DNA of 64,000 nucleotides from Perognathus longimembris pacificus (GCF_023159225.1 NC_063176.1:35396786-35460785), one strand, 5' to 3'. Positions 1 to 11,832 are shown, counted from the first letter of the stretch. A program made the numbers and translations. Notes: generated by a model from the letters alone, not told the origin.

Positions 1-154
1 GGCTTAGGCTGTAACACTTGAGCCACATCTCCTTTTCTGACGTTTTGCTAACTAATTGGAGATTAGTGCTGGGATGGTTTCAAATATGATCCTCTGATTC
101 CAGTTTCTTGAGTAGTTAAGTTAGGATTACAGGAGTGAGCCACCAGTGCCTAGC
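1..154 (-). repeat. Old B1-Geo SINE, cut by window edge
   Basis: The window opens inside a reverse-strand copy of the older composite SINE. It reads tail (CACTTGAGCCACA), the central 'aattggagatta' linker, then the 7SL/B1-like head 'attacaggagtgagccacc' ending near 154. The tail end lies outside the window. Confidence 0.8.
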
Positions 155-1005
155 TATTTTAATTTTTAAGTTTCCTTTGTTGCTAGCCTCCTAAAGATCA
201 TTCAGTGTCTCATGGAAGCTTGCAATGTCCTGGACCTGCTGTGACATTTCTATGCTTTGTGGTGGGTTTGTGTCTGGTTTAGGGAGTATATTCAAAGGCC
301 TTCTCAAGTTTTCAGTACTGCATGCTCATAGGTGTCCAAATACTTAGGTGTGAGAGCTTATCTAAACCCTCCACAGCAATCTCATCTCCAAATGCATCCT
401 TTTGTTTATAGATCATCCTTTCATCTTGTCACTCATCCTTGCCAGACTGGAAAAGGTAAAAATTCTGTGGACATGGATTCTGGTCCTGCATTCCGCATCA
501 AGATGAAAAAAACTGAGGCTTGGTGATGTGAAACGTGTCACTCAGTGAAAGAAACACTAGAAGGCTGAGTGCAAGTAGTTCACCTCATCAGCACAGCACA
601 TTGTCTTCACTTTAGTGGCTGGTCTAGTACAAAGTGATTGACTTCTTTATCTACCATTTGGTCTTCCTTGCAGGCCATTTAAATTGAGTTTCCATTTTGG
701 CCACTCAAGGCAAGAATATCAGTTCTTATAAACTTTTTTCTAAAATGAAATACTGGTTCTAATTCTGTCTCTTAAACAAGCAACACTTTCTAACACTGAA
801 CACATAGTTTGAAATAGAGCATTTCCGTTTGGATATGGCAATCTGGTGCATCCACTTCACTGAGCATTCTTCATATTCCCAGGTACCATCAGAGCAGAAT
901 CAATGTGGCGAATGCCATGGTAGTTAGCTGGCCTAAGGATCTAGACTTTCAAGACTGACTTCTTTAGATAGCCAGATGGTTGGAAGTGAATTCTAAAGAC
1001 CTAGA
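155..1005. other. Unique non-coding stretch
   Basis: No repeat, splice-flanked frame or RNA gene is recognisable here. The one short open frame (332-526) has no protein-like features. Confidence 0.5.
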
Positions 1006-1020
1006 CTCAAGTCTAGTTTC

Positions 1021-1226
1021 TTTTTTGGGGGGGGGGGCAGTCCTGGGGCTTGGACTCAGGGCCTGAGCACTGTCCCTGGCTTCTTCTTGCTCAAGGCTAG
1101 CACTCTGCCACTTGAGCCACAGCGCCACTTCTGGCCATTTTCTGTATATGTGGTGCTGGGGAATCGAACCCAGGGCCTCCTGTATACGAGGCAAGCACTC
1201 TTGCCACTAGGCCATATCCCCAGCCC
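1021..1226 (-). repeat. IDL-Geo SINE
   Basis: This is a full-length reverse-strand copy. From the left it shows the tail, the Geo monomer, then the ID-like monomer ending 'ccatatccccagcccc'. The copy is flanked by a perfect 17-bp target-site duplication, ctcaagtctagtttctt (1006-1022 and 1227-1243), so the insertion is recent. The junction of A-tail and Geo is odd: an 11-base G run stands where other copies have 'ggcc'. Confidence 0.95.
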
Positions 1227-1243
1227 CTCAAGTCTAGTTTCTT

Positions 1244-1837
1244 AACACTTCCAAGAACTTTCTCAATTCCTAGTTCCTTGTATCACATCCATTTCTGCTT
1301 AAAATACCTCAAAGAGTTTATGTTGTTTTGATATCCATGTGAGTGTGGAATATGAGATGATTTTCAGAGAATGACAAACATGTAATAGTGTTTACTTGTT
1401 TTAGTCTATATCACAGGAGTTGCATATTCATGTATGGGTACATAATTAGTACTCTAAGTCCACAATTTCACAGGTCTTAAATCTTTGGCTTTCTAAAATA
1501 TACCAAGTAAATATTATTGGTCTTTTGGGATATGGAAAATAACATAGGAGTCACTCATACATCCTACACATAGAATAACTCCACTACAATGACAAAGGAC
1601 TCTTACTCTTAACTACTTGAAGTGGTAGAGCAGTTATGTATTCATGAAGGTAGGATGCATTAAAGCAATGCTTCCTACATATTTTAAGGTGTGAATATTC
1701 CTGCCTTGGATCAGAAGTGACTCAGGAAAGACAGGAGAAAGGAAAGATAACTATCTTTTTCAGTTACATGAAGGATGCTGTATGTGTAATCCCCAGGGAC
1801 TCCTCATCCCAGCCTCTGATATCTGTATTTCTGCCTT
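1244..1837. other. Unique non-coding stretch
   Basis: AT-rich sequence with no recognised repeat or gene. Confidence 0.45.
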
Positions 1838-1955
1838 GATTTGTAGACTGAGACACTGATCTTACTAGAAGTTTCACAGTTGCTAAGGATCTGAGTCAGG
1901 GTTAAAACTAGCTTCATATAGTTTCAAAGCCTATGTATGCTCAACTCTCCTTTGC
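1838..1955 (-). repeat. MIR fragment
   Basis: A reverse-complement MIR core is weakly recognisable ('gactgagacactga', then 'cacagttgctaaggatctgagtcagg'). It is highly diverged, as expected for this ancient mammalian tRNA-SINE. Confidence 0.5.
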
Positions 1956-2434
1956 CTCCTATTGGAAACCCAGTACCACAGCCTGTTCTATTGCTGAGAA
2001 TGTGGGTTAATGACAGAGAAGAAAGAGCTTAAGCAACTTTCACAATGTCATACCACAGCAAGTCACCCACCTCTCTGATGATCATGACTCTCCTTGAGAT
2101 TTAAAAGTCTAGTTGGCATTTATAATTAGCATGACATTAATTATTCACAGAGTACTTCCTCAGTATTTTTGAACCTAGTTGGCAATTTCCCAGTCAATAA
2201 TGTTTCCCCAGAACTAAGGTTCTGACATGCAGATATTTTAGATTTAAAAATAGCACAGTAAAAATGATATATAATGCAAAGAAATTACTGCACTTAGTTC
2301 CCATGGTAAAGTCAATTTTCCTCCTGCTTCTTAAAAGCACTTGATTATCTGGGCAGTGGCAGGCATATCTACAAGAAGAAAAGATAACAGTGCACATGTT
2401 CTTATTGAATTCCATCTTTGTATCCTCACCCAAG

Positions 2435-2510
2435 ACATGCATTTGAGAATCTACTGTATACCAGACACTGTATTAGGCTGGTTTGGGAGTAAGGATACAA
2501 AGGGTAGATG
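2435..2510. repeat. L2-like 3'-end fragment
   Basis: The phrase 'tactgtataccagacactgtattaggctgg' followed by 'ggatacaaagg' matches the 'tactatgtgccaggcactgt...ggatac' motif of L2 3' ends. The fragment is short and diverged. Confidence 0.4.
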
Positions 2511-2907
2511 TAAAATGTAAACCACATTTCCTAGATTTTTTAAAAAACATTATCAATTTTAAGAATTTAAGAGCTACTTTGGGAAGGAGTGCGTTCATTA
2601 GCTACACATTTCTCTTCTGAAAAGAGTTTAAACATGAATAATATGCTTACATGTGTAAATGTTCTAAGAACTGGGGAAAACCAAACCTTTTTATTTAAAT
2701 CAGTCTCTTCCCAGCCAATTTCTGTTCAGGATAGCTTGTAGTGTGGACTGGCCACAGCGAAAGGAAGACAATGTGCCTCAAATACAGAGGTAGGGCTGGG
2801 GACACAGGAAAAAAAATGTCACAGTGCTGGTAGTAGAACATGGCAGTTCTCTCAGCACAAGAGAATTCTAGACCCTATCCTGTCTGTGGTTCCTCATTTT
2901 TTTAGAT
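2511..2907. other. Unique non-coding stretch
   Basis: No recognised repeat or gene. Confidence 0.45.
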
Positions 2908-2912
2908 TGTGT

Positions 2913-2967
<55 letters not shown>

Positions 2968-2987
2968 TGTGTGTGTGTGTGTGTGTA
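2908..2987. repeat. (GT)n microsatellite
   Basis: About 80 bp of GT with two TAT interruptions. It abuts the tail side of the next SINE. The cysteine-valine open frames across it are artefacts. Confidence 0.97.
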
Positions 2988-3180
2988 TGCTGGTTCTGGG
3001 GCTTGTTTTTGCTCAAGGCTAGAGTTCTACCACTTGAATCACAGCTCCACTTCCAGATTTGGAGGGCAGTTAACTAGATATAGGGGTCTCATGAATTTTC
3101 CTGGGCTGGCTTTCTGCGATTCTCAGATCTCAGCCTCCTGCATAGCTAGGATTACAAGTATTAGCCATTGGCACCTGGCT
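2988..3180 (-). repeat. Old B1-Geo SINE
   Basis: Reverse-strand composite SINE: Geo-like tail ('gctcaaggctagagttctaccacttgaatcacag'), linker, then B1-like head ('tcagcctcctgcatagctaggattaca'). A second SINE follows directly. Confidence 0.85.
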
Positions 3181-3190
3181 GTTTTATCTT

Positions 3191-3386
3191 CCAGTACTGA
3201 GATTTGAACTCAGGGCTTGTGCTCTTGTTCAGCTTGCTTGATCAGCTGTGTTCTTCCACTTGAGTTATGCTTCTCCTTCCAGCTTTTTGTTTATGGACTT
3301 TTCTGGCTGGGCTAGCTTTGAACTTCCATCCAGGATTCAGCCTCCTGAATAACTAGGTTTACAGGTATGGGCTACCAGCATTCAGC
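3191..3386 (-). repeat. Older tRNA/B1 composite SINE
   Basis: It begins 'tactgagatttgaactcaggg' (tRNA-like B-box end) and ends in a B1-like head ('cagcctcctgaataactagg'). It is more diverged than its neighbour and in the same orientation, forming a tandem SINE cluster with 2988-3180. Confidence 0.7.
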
Positions 3387-3589
3387 ACAAGCAGGAGTAG
3401 TTCAAATCTGTGAACATACCTGGGAGAAATAATTTTTTACAAATGTTAAGTTTTAAGACTTAACAAAGCATATTTTTTCTAAATCATCAGAGTGAATATG
3501 TGATGAGTGTCTTAGCCTTCTATAGCCATTTGGCCTCAGTGGTCTAAGACTGTGAAACAATTTGAAAAGAACAATAATATATTCAGATA

Positions 3590-3950
3590 GACAAGTTAAA
3601 ATAGGGGGAAAGCCTCCATACAACCCATGAGTGTATTATTCTAAAAGAAACTAGAGAATGAAAGCATCCAACTCAGATGTTAAACTAGAAAGAACAACAA
3701 AATAAAGGCAGATAGAAGGAAGTAGATAATAATTAGCAGAAATTGATGACTAGCATAAAATATAATAGAGCTGATCAATAAAAGTTGGTTTTAAAAAGAT
3801 TAACGAGATAGGCATTTGATAGAATTTGTAAAAATAAAGGAAATTTTACACCAGTAGACAATACTAAGAGAGAGAAGTAGGGACACAGTTACATACTATT
3901 TTTTTTAAAGCAATAAGAAGTACTATAAATAATTTCATACCAATACTTAC

Positions 3951-3985
<35 letters not shown>

Positions 3986-4200
3986 CAACTTAGAGAAAAA
4001 TGTCAACTTCCCAGAAACAAGCAAACAAACTAGAATACCTCTTCTGGGAAGAAAATAAAGCAAAAATTAAACTTGTTTCCATAAAGAAACACAGAGACTT
4101 AGATAAGCTCTTTAGCCTTGTCAAATAGGCAAGGGATAGAGTATTTCATTGTTATAATATTGTATTTCCTAGAAGATACACCAGGTGATATGAGTGACAC
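3590..4200 (+). pseudogene. Degraded L1 ORF2 fragment
   Basis: A-rich plus-strand sequence preserves the order of the L1 ORF2 reverse-transcriptase region: 'agaaattgatga', 'agctgatcaataaaagttggttttaaaaagat', 'taacgagata', then 'cttagataagctc'. Frames are destroyed by stops and indels, and a (TA)n tract has grown inside at 3954-3982. Both L1 ends are missing. Confidence 0.75.
3954..3982. repeat. (TA)n microsatellite
   Basis: Uninterrupted TA repeat of about 29 bp within the degraded L1. Confidence 0.95.
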
Positions 4201-4257
4201 CAGGAAAATGGCAGGCAAAGGATTCCCAAAATGAATTCACTTTTTATTTTATTGTTG

Positions 4258-4470
4258 TTGTTGGTCATGGGGCTTGAACTCAGGACCTGGGCGCTGAGCT
4301 CTTTTACTCAAGGCTAGCACTCTACCACTTTGAGCCACAGTACCACTGATGGTTACTTGGAAATGAGTTTCATGGGGGATTTTCTGCTCAGGCTGGCTTC
4401 GAACTGTGATCCTCATATTTCAGCCTCCTGATTAGCTAGGATTACAGGTGTGAGCCATCAGTGCCCAGCT
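4258..4470 (-). repeat. Old B1-Geo SINE
   Basis: Nearly full-length reverse copy: 'catggggcttgaactcagga' (tail with intact B box GTTCAAGCC on the reverse strand), 'gctcaaggctagcactctacc', linker 'tttcatgggggattttctgctcagg', and B1-like head ending 'gtgagccatcagtgcccagct'. Confidence 0.9.
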
Positions 4471-4572
4471 GGATTCCGTTATTTTTTTTAATGTACAGAG
4501 GGGTAATGTATACAGGGTTACAACTACATATGTAAGATAGTGAGCACATTTCTTATCAAACTTGTTACCCCT
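4471..4572 (-). repeat. L1 3'-end fragment
   Basis: The stretch 'aatgtacagaggggtaatg...agtgagcacatttcttatcaaacttgttacc' matches, in reverse, the 3' ends of the L1 copies at 17.95-18.03 kb and 24.69-24.77 kb. It belongs to the same lineage L1 subfamily and is severely 5' truncated. Confidence 0.8.
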
Positions 4573-5279
4573 GCCCTCATTGATTCACTTATAATAGTGC
4601 TTAAACTTCTGGTTTCCTAAAGGATCTCCTTTGGGAAGTTGGCCTGTCTGATTGACTGACAGAGCTCAAAGTCTCTTTCAGAGGAATGGAGTAAGCATTT
4701 ACCAAGAATTTTAATTGGCACATGTTGAAATTAGTTTCTGCCTGGCTTGGGGGTGGAGCTCAGTGGTGAGTCTACTCTTCAGGATTCCTTTCCTCCTCCT
4801 TGCTAGATATTTTTTTTTTACTGGCACTCTGTTGAATCCCCCTTCTGCCCCTGTCACGTTATTCAGGAGCTCAAAACACTCAGCTGTTGAACCTCTGGTG
4901 TTCTATGTGCTCATGCACTTAGGGATCTCATCCCACCCATAATTTTAAATGTCACCATTATGCTAGAGACTCTTACACTTCTTTCTCTAGCTGGACTTCC
5001 CCCCTGACCTCACACCTACTGCCTACATTTCTATTTTGGTCCTCGACACTTGTCCTCACAACTGAAGTCCTCATCTCCTCCTCTGAATCTGCCCTTTATC
5101 CATCCTTCCCTCTCAGAAAATGTCACCAGCAGTGCCATCTCTGAATCCTCTTTCTTCTCTCCATACCCCAAATTCCATCTGCCAGTAAATCCTAACACCT
5201 CTGCCTTCAAAATACATCTAGGATTCTGATCCTTGGGGAGGAGTATGAGGCAACCATTAAAATATAGTTTGCATGATGC
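4573..5279. other. Unique stretch, partly pyrimidine-rich
   Basis: 4,960-5,220 is C/T-rich on the plus strand, which opens chance frames on both strands. Nothing looks like an exon or a known repeat. Confidence 0.45.
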
Positions 5280-5509
5280 AAGCTGGGGCATTGGTGCTTC
5301 ACACATTTAATCCTGGGTACTCAAGAGACTGAGATCTGAGGATCATGATTTAAAGCCAACTGGGGACAGAAAAGTCTGTGAGATTCTTATCTCCAGTCAA
5401 CTACCCAAAAAGCTGGAAATGGTACTGTGGCTGTAGGTGGTAGAGCACTAGTTTTTAGCACAAAGCTCAGGGACAGTGCCCAGGTATTGAGTTCAAGCCC
5501 CAGGCACAC
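5280..5509 (+). repeat. Old B1-Geo SINE
   Basis: Plus-strand copy: head 'gcattggtgcttcacacatttaatcc', 7SL-type second box region 'gatttaaagccaactgggg', linker, then tail 'ctgtggctgtaggtggtagagcactag' through 'gagttcaagccccaggc'. The tail B box GTTCAAGCC is intact. Confidence 0.88.
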
Positions 5510-5633
5510 AAACACTAATAATATGCAGCCTTTTATAATAAGCTATGAAGTGGAAAAGTACCATGCAAGTAGCATGTATGATGTGATTCCAACAATGTAA
5601 AATATTGTTCTCATAAAGGTTGAAAAGTCACAT

Positions 5634-5856
5634 GCCCCATATCAGTGGCTCCTGCCTATAAATCTTAAACTACCAAGAAGGCTGAGAACTGAAGGATCTT
5701 GTTTGGAAGCCAAACTGGGCAGAAAAATCTATGAGATACCACTTCCAGCTAACCAACAGAAAGCCTGCCTGGAGGTGTGGGTCAAGAGGCAGAATGTCAA
5801 TGTGATTGAAAAGCTAAGTGAGGGCTTGAGTTTCTGAATTCAAGTCCCACTGCCTA
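5634..5856 (+). repeat. Old B1-Geo SINE
   Basis: Diverged plus-strand copy: 'atcagtggctcctgcctata', 'gaaggctgagaactgaagg', 'tggaggtgtgggtcaagaggcag', ending 'ttcaagtcccactgcc'. Confidence 0.8.
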
Positions 5857-6059
5857 AATAAAGAGAAAGACCACAGAAATAATATCCTAATAATCCACAG
5901 GGCATTAGTCTACGTGATTATTTTGCACATAACATCTTACTTAATTTCCTTTTCTCAAGAGGTATTAACTGGCATGCGATACTGTTTAAAACATTTTATG
6001 TGTATTTTGATACATTTTAAAACATACCTATGAGACCTCGAATTAGGACCACAGATATA

Positions 6060-6244
6060 TCTTCCACTTTAAAGCTTTCTGTGCAATTCTTTCCTCCCAC
6101 CTCTCCCTGCTTTCCAGATCCAAAACAACCATTGATTGGTTTTCTGTAGCTATAGATTTGTTAGCATTTCCATGAGTTTTATATAAGTGGAATTATGTAT
6201 TATATACCTTTTTTGTCCTAGCTTCTACCAAATGACTTTTTGAT
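6060..6244 (-). repeat. Old L1 3'-UTR fragment
   Basis: 'aacaaccattgattggttttctgtagctatagatttg' then 'catgagttttatataagtggaattatg' follows the conserved order of an ancient L1M-type 3' region in reverse orientation. It is highly diverged. Confidence 0.6.
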
Positions 6245-6372
6245 GTTTTATTTATATCACCTGGCTGAAGAAATAAGCTCAGAGAAGTTATGTAACTTCC
6301 CTAAAAGTCATATAGTGATAAGCACTAGGCCTGAGATCCCAACCCAGTTCTGCCCTGTCGCCTCAGTATGTT
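6245..6372 (-). repeat. MIR fragment
   Basis: 'gaagaaataagctcagagaagttatgtaacttccctaaaagtcatatagtgataag' is the reverse MIR core, ending near 'aacccagttctg'. Confidence 0.7.
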
Positions 6373-6782
6373 CAAAGTGGAGCTCTGGATGATTGAATGT
6401 ATCATCAACAGTTCTAATGCCAGCAAGTGGCCAAAGTAGGACAAAACCCACAATGCCACATGCCTCTTGGTTATTTATGTGGCTACTGGAAGGAACATAT
6501 GACTCATTTTATATTTCACTCAGACTGCATTTTTAGAAGTCCCAGTCATTAACTCTGCCTTGGTGATGGCCTTAGAAAGAACTGGTGTTGTATCTCTCAT
6601 CAGAAGCCACCTTCTGCACAGTTTGCTGCAACCTGTGAAAACTTGTGCTGCCTTTGATGCTTCTTGTCCTATTGTCTTCTCTCTTTTTCTCTGTCTTTCT
6701 CTTTTACTCCCTTTTTCCTTCCCTCTACTGGAGTTCACTCAGGACTTCATACTTACCAGGAAAAAGCTTTAACAACTGACTA
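6373..6782. other. Unique non-coding stretch
   Basis: Overlapping plus and minus open frames at 6,520-6,772 come from a C/T-rich patch. No coding signature. Confidence 0.45.
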
Positions 6783-6910
6783 CTTTTTGCTTTAGTTTAT
6801 TTTTCAGATAGGGTCTCGTGCTTTTGCCTAGGCTGACTTTACAACCGGATCCTCCTCCCTCCACCTTCTAGGTAGCTAGAGTTACAGGCATGCAACATTA
6901 TGCTCAGGCC
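6783..6910 (-). repeat. B1-like SINE monomer
   Basis: 'ttcagatagggtctcgtgcttttgcctaggctgac' and 'ggtagctagagttacaggcatgc' are the reverse complement of a 7SL-derived monomer. It lacks the Geo-like tail, so it may be an old free B1-type element. Confidence 0.65.
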
Positions 6911-7319
6911 TAATGGTCCTCTTTAGAAAGCCATCTGATTGAGGTATACATCACGGGTTGGTTCTTTGGGGTCTGTCCTTTTCTCATCCTCTCTTTCTCC
7001 TTTCCCTTCCTCCATCCCTTCATCTTTTACTTTATTTTTTTCTTTAAAAGTGCTGAACTTCGCCCTGAATCTTCATCTCCACATTCATTAGCATTATACT
7101 TAGGCAGCTTCAATTGTCAGGATAATGTATGAAACTGCAGCCAGAATGTTTGACTTATGATTCTCTAAAACTGCCACATTGCTATAGCTTGATTTCTAAA
7201 CAATGGGTTTATAGGGTACCTTTATGTCCAAGAGATCACACAAAGTTTATCTTAAATACCTGCTTAGTGCCTGCAAAGGTTAACGGATTAAAAGTTCCTT
7301 ATATATTAAAGAACAGATT
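6911..7319. other. Unique non-coding stretch
   Basis: No recognised repeat or gene. The 112-aa frame beginning at 7129 runs into the adjacent SINE and is not a gene. Confidence 0.45.
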
Positions 7320-7335
7320 AAAAAAGGACAAACCT

Positions 7336-7535
7336 TGGGGCCGGGGATATAGCCTAGTGGCAAGAGTGCCTGCCTCGGATACACGAGGCCCTAGGTTCGA
7401 TTCCCCAGCACCACATATACAGAAAACGGCCAGAAGGGGCGCTGTGGCTCAAGTGGCAGAGTGCTAGCCTTGAGCGGGAAGAAGCCAGGGACAGTGCTCA
7501 GGCCCTGAGTCCAAGGCCCAGGACTGGCCAAAAAA
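7336..7535 (+). repeat. IDL-Geo SINE, youngest type
   Basis: Full-length plus-strand copy: IDL monomer with A box 'tagcctagtgg' and B box 'ggttcgattcc', then Geo and an A tail. The target-site duplication is about 15 bp (aaaaaaggacaaacc, 7320-7334 and 7536-7550). By eye the body differs from the copy at 25,611 at only about three sites, and both carry GCGGGAAGAAGCC where most copies have GCAAAAAGAAGCC. Confidence 0.97.
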
Positions 7536-7550
7536 AAAAAAGGACAAACC

Positions 7551-8862
7551 GTTTGTACCATAAAAATACAATGGTACCCTGAAAAAAGTCATTGAAGTTA
7601 CTGAATGCTCATCAGAAAACCTGGGGCAGGGCTTCACAGTGCTTTCCATCATCTGCTTTATAAGTTTTGTGGGCAACTATTGTGTTCCATGCATGTCAAG
7701 CTAAATATCAGACATCATATGCTTTGACAGTGTTTCTTAGAGTTTTGGCCAACTAAACTGTAAAAATATCAAGTTCTTTGTCCAAAATATATTCTCTGGG
7801 CACAGTATTAAAGGAGATGTGAGAATCTACGATAGCTTTCATCTCACAAAATACAAGCTAATATGCTCTGGAAATTTCAGTCAGAACATGAATTGATATG
7901 TGAGCAAGAGCTTTAAAAATACAAGCCAGAAAAGAATAGAAATCATCTCGAGAGTCTAGCCATACAAGTCCCATATCCCCAGATTGATACCCAGGCACTT
8001 GGGTGAGTAGGAGAGAAATGTTGAGCAATTTTTAGAGCGATGAGGTTGATAAGGATATAAGTCAGCCTCAGTCACTCTGATCAGTTGCAGGTTATAGAAT
8101 TTTGCTTGTATTTATGAGACTCTGGAACAGCATCTAAGTCTATTTTTTAGAAACAGATGAACTGTATACATGGAACCTGGTAGTTTTTCTTTTTTAAAGT
8201 AAGAAAATATAATTCTTAAAAAGAGATTATTTTTATGACCTCTATACTTGTGAAACCTGCTTATTCTCATGTCTGGTATTTTTCAATATTTCTGATAGTA
8301 TCTTTTATTTGTTTCTTGATAGGTTCATTTTTAATGTAGCATGCCAAGCCAAAAAGGTTATACACAGGACAAAATTTATATAGATGATAAGACAGAAATA
8401 AATACATCAGAGTAAAAAAAAGCCTATAAAAGAAATAGCCAATTGAAAAGCATGAAATGAAGAGAAGTGCAACGTGAGTATTAGGGTAAGAGGTAGGAAG
8501 CAAAATGTCCCAATTTAGGCAAGAGCTCAGCTCTTTCTGACTTCAGTGACATTTTATTCTAGACAGAACAAGTTCCTGAACTATTTTTGTATGTCCTACA
8601 TTCTGTGGGCAAAAAGTAGACAAGACACAGAATACAGAAAGAATTTTCCAATTACTTTGGCAACATTGTTTTATTTGTCACAGATGTAACATGTACCCAC
8701 TTCTCAGAGTGTTGCTGGGATTCAGAAAGTGAGCATGTACAATATCTGCAGATAGGAAGACCACAACATGAAAGTCAATAGAAAAGGAAAGACTAAAAGC
8801 CATCGTTGGCTGGTTTTATGGAACTCTGGAACTCTGAAGATCCAGGTCTGCTTCTTATTCTA
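7551..8862. other. Unique AT-rich stretch
   Basis: About 1.3 kb without a recognised repeat or gene. The minus-strand 78-aa frame at 8,267-8,503 is hydrophobic but AT-driven and has no homolog I recognise. Confidence 0.45.
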
Positions 8863-8893
8863 TTTATTTATTTATTTATTCATTCATTCATGC
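8863..8893. repeat. (TTTA)n/(TTCA)n tract
   Basis: A tetranucleotide run of about 30 bp, 'tttatttatttattcattcattca', directly before a tRNA-SINE fragment, probably its former A-rich tail. Confidence 0.85.
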
Positions 8894-8899
8894 AGTTAT

Positions 8900-8985
8900 A
8901 AATAATTGGCAATGGTGTTTAAACTCAAGGCCTTGTACTTGCTAAGCAAATACTCTCCCTTTTGAATGATGGCCCCAACAAAGTC
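8900..8985 (-). repeat. ID-like tRNA-SINE fragment
   Basis: 'gtttaaactcaaggccttgtacttgctaagcaaatactctccc' is the reverse of an ID/B4-type tRNA monomer, diverged. Confidence 0.6.
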
Positions 8986-9452
8986 TAGGATGGTATTCTG
9001 TAACTAAACTTGTGAGGCGTAAAGTGAAATGCTAGGAGATATGAAAATATGACAAGACAAAAAGAAATGAACTGGTTAATATATATGCAAATATGTGCCT
9101 ATCAAACAAAGACTATGATGACTATAGTCTTTGTTTCTACAGCTAATTGTAGTCATTGTTCATGTTTTTTTATTTTCTCCTATTATCCATCAGCCATAAG
9201 CATGGACCAAGAGAAGTAGCATTGTAGCAAGAGTAGAAGCCACAAGGAGCTGAGCAGTTGCTCATATGACTTAATGATCCTGTAAGATCAGCTGGAGGCC
9301 AGCATTAATACACTACTTTCATCAATAATAGCCAGCTCCATGGTACCAGCCAATGTCCCAGAGCATGGAGAATATTTCATTTGAAGAGTTCACTCTTTAT
9401 CAAGCCCCCAAAGCAAAGCAGGAACTGTTTTCTCAAAAGGAAAACTGTCTTT
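8986..9452. other. Unique non-coding stretch
   Basis: No recognised repeat or gene. A short inverted pair 'caaagactatgatgactatagtctttg' sits near 9,107-9,133. Confidence 0.4.
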
Positions 9453-9558
9453 GGGCACTGGTCACTCATGCCTATAATTCTAGTTATTCAGAGGGCTGAA
9501 ATATGAGGATTGTGGTTCAAAGCCAAGCTGAGCAGAAAAGTTTGTGTGACTCTTTAAT

Positions 9559-9559
<1 letters not shown>
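9453..9559 (+). repeat. Old B1-Geo SINE, head only
   Basis: Head 'tgggcactggtcactcatgcctataattc' and 'gtggttcaaagccaagctgagcagaaaag' are present. The element stops at the central linker, where a (AC)n tract replaces the tail. Confidence 0.85.

Positions 9560-9608
<49 letters not shown>
9560..9608. repeat. (AC)n microsatellite
   Basis: About 24 AC units starting exactly where the linker of the preceding SINE ends. Confidence 0.97.
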
Positions 9609-9612
<4 letters not shown>

Positions 9613-11832
9613 AAATCGTTATTGTAGAGGATAGCATAGCTTTGCTCCAGAATTCTGAGAAGTCATAGTGGAGTTCAAAAGCTCCACCCAGCATTCTTAT
9701 CTACCACAGGCACTTGGATCCCTGTGGGCTTTCCATAGGCTTTGGCCAGACTACCAAAAGGCAGCTTTTACAGCTAGCTGGCCCTGGTTGCAGGTGCCTT
9801 TCTGTCTGTCTCACACAAGGAAGCCCTGGCATTGTAGATAAATGGATCAAGGTAGCAGCTTACATCAATGTTTTGACTCCAGTGCTCTAACACTGCATAG
9901 GAATTCCACTTTTTCTTATTACTATGAAGGAGCCATGTATGGCAAGCTATTTTTACCGTTGACATGGCCCAGACCTATGGTCTCCTAGAAATATTACTGC
10001 AGTAGTGGGCTCCAAAATCTTTGCATTTTATATCCTACTTTCTGGGCCCTGTGTGCATGTGTTCCCAAAGCATTTTGGATAGATTGTACCTCCTCCTCAT
10101 CCACAGGTCCAGCTATGTGAAATCCTATGTATACAGTCCCACTGAAGATTGGTAAAAATTAAAACTTCTCTCATTTTCTCCACCCTCTTCCACCCAAACT
10201 CCATATTCTGGAAACACAGGGTTTTTGTTTTGTTTTTTAATGGATCTCTATGGGTATGATGCCTCTGCAGGTCTCCAGAAACCTTCCTCAATTAAAAAAA
10301 ATATTTCTCAATCAATATTGCTACTCATTGAATGGCTCTTGTCTCCTCCTAGTAAACTTCTACCCTTTCTTCAAGACAGATTTGTTGCTCATTCTCCTGT
10401 CTGGTGCTCCTAAAGCCATCCTGATCCATTGGTTGTGCTTTATCCCATGTACTGGAGTCACTGCTCACACAGGAGGCACCAGCTGTGGAGGCTGCCTCAC
10501 TTCTTTTAGCATGATCTTGTGGCATGGTGCAGTCCCTGGGGTTCAGTGAACTTCAGCCAAGTTCATTTAGAATCCATCCTGGGCACTTGTATTTACAGTA
10601 GCTGTGATCATCAAAGAAGGTTGTGACTGATCTTAACTCACCCTTCTTTTGAATAATTAATAGGTCCAACTTTCTTCTATAGTAATTTGACAATTACATT
10701 CATTACACATTTGCATTTATTACTCATACTTGAGAATTAAATCCTCACCATCTCTACTCTTACAAAAGATTTGGAACTAAAAGTTTACTTGCTAATGAAG
10801 CAAGAAAAACACACATAAAATGCATTGTCGTGTTTTTATTTTGAGCCCTGGTAAAAGCAAGGAGGCTCTTAGAGGGCAGTCCCCTCACCCCACTTCTGAA
10901 CACTTTTACTCTTGTCTTCTGGCAATAGCCTCAGCTGTGACTCTGTGGCGCTTCACCATTCCTAGCTCTTTTCCTGTCTCTGATGTAGCTGACATCACAG
11001 TTGCAGTTCTTACTAAAAATTGTGACATGATCTGTGAGAGGATTAAGATACTGACCAGGAGTTTCTGAGACAAAAAGTGGAGCCTGTGACCTAGTTTTGG
11101 CAGCCAGGCTGACTCAACTTTTGGAACTTTATCTCTTGACTGACTCATAAACATAGTTGCTTGTCTGTGGCTTTCCACAGAAAGCATCTGCAGCCTCTGA
11201 CCTTTTTTCCCTTCAAAGTATCCGTCTTGTCTCTTCCTTCTGGTAGGTGTCTTTCAAATATTTTGACTTCCTTAGCCTGTAAGTTATGTACACCATCATA
11301 TATTTTTAAATGAACATCTGAAAGTGTTTATCGTAAGTTTAAATCATTACAAAAATATAATTTCTGGTGCAGTGGATGGTATGGATAAGCATCTGTCTTT
11401 TAAATGTGTCTAATGAAATTAATTACTATGGCAAGACAGTACTCACCATCATGTGTTTTTTTAAATGCTTAAGACAGCTCTTCATTAATATCGGAATTTG
11501 TTGGAAACCAACTATTGGAATTTTTTATATAGTTCCATTTTTCTCTATATTTTATATTTGCATCCCATTTCTCCTACAAATATATTCTAATATAGTGTAT
11601 TTTCATGCCTCAATTTCATTCTAGGATAATTTGTTACAACAAATATGCATATACACTTATATATAAATTGAAACTAAATTTTATTTTCTTTCCTGTGACT
11701 TAAGGATTTGAATGTTTATATTTTACATTTAAAATATACTATGAGTTATTATTATATATAAATAACTAATTAAAATATTACATTATAAATTTTGTGGATG
11801 CCTACTCAACATGAAAAGTAAGATGTTCTTGA
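9609..11832. other. Unique non-coding stretch
   Basis: About 2.2 kb without recognisable repeats, exons or RNA genes. Overlapping frames at 10,225-10,549 and 10,820-11,187 show no conserved motif. 11,520-11,800 is very AT-rich. Confidence 0.4.

Noticed and set aside
2886..3207. Cys/Val repeat frames here and at 50,994-51,457
   Set aside because: Translations of (GT)n microsatellites.
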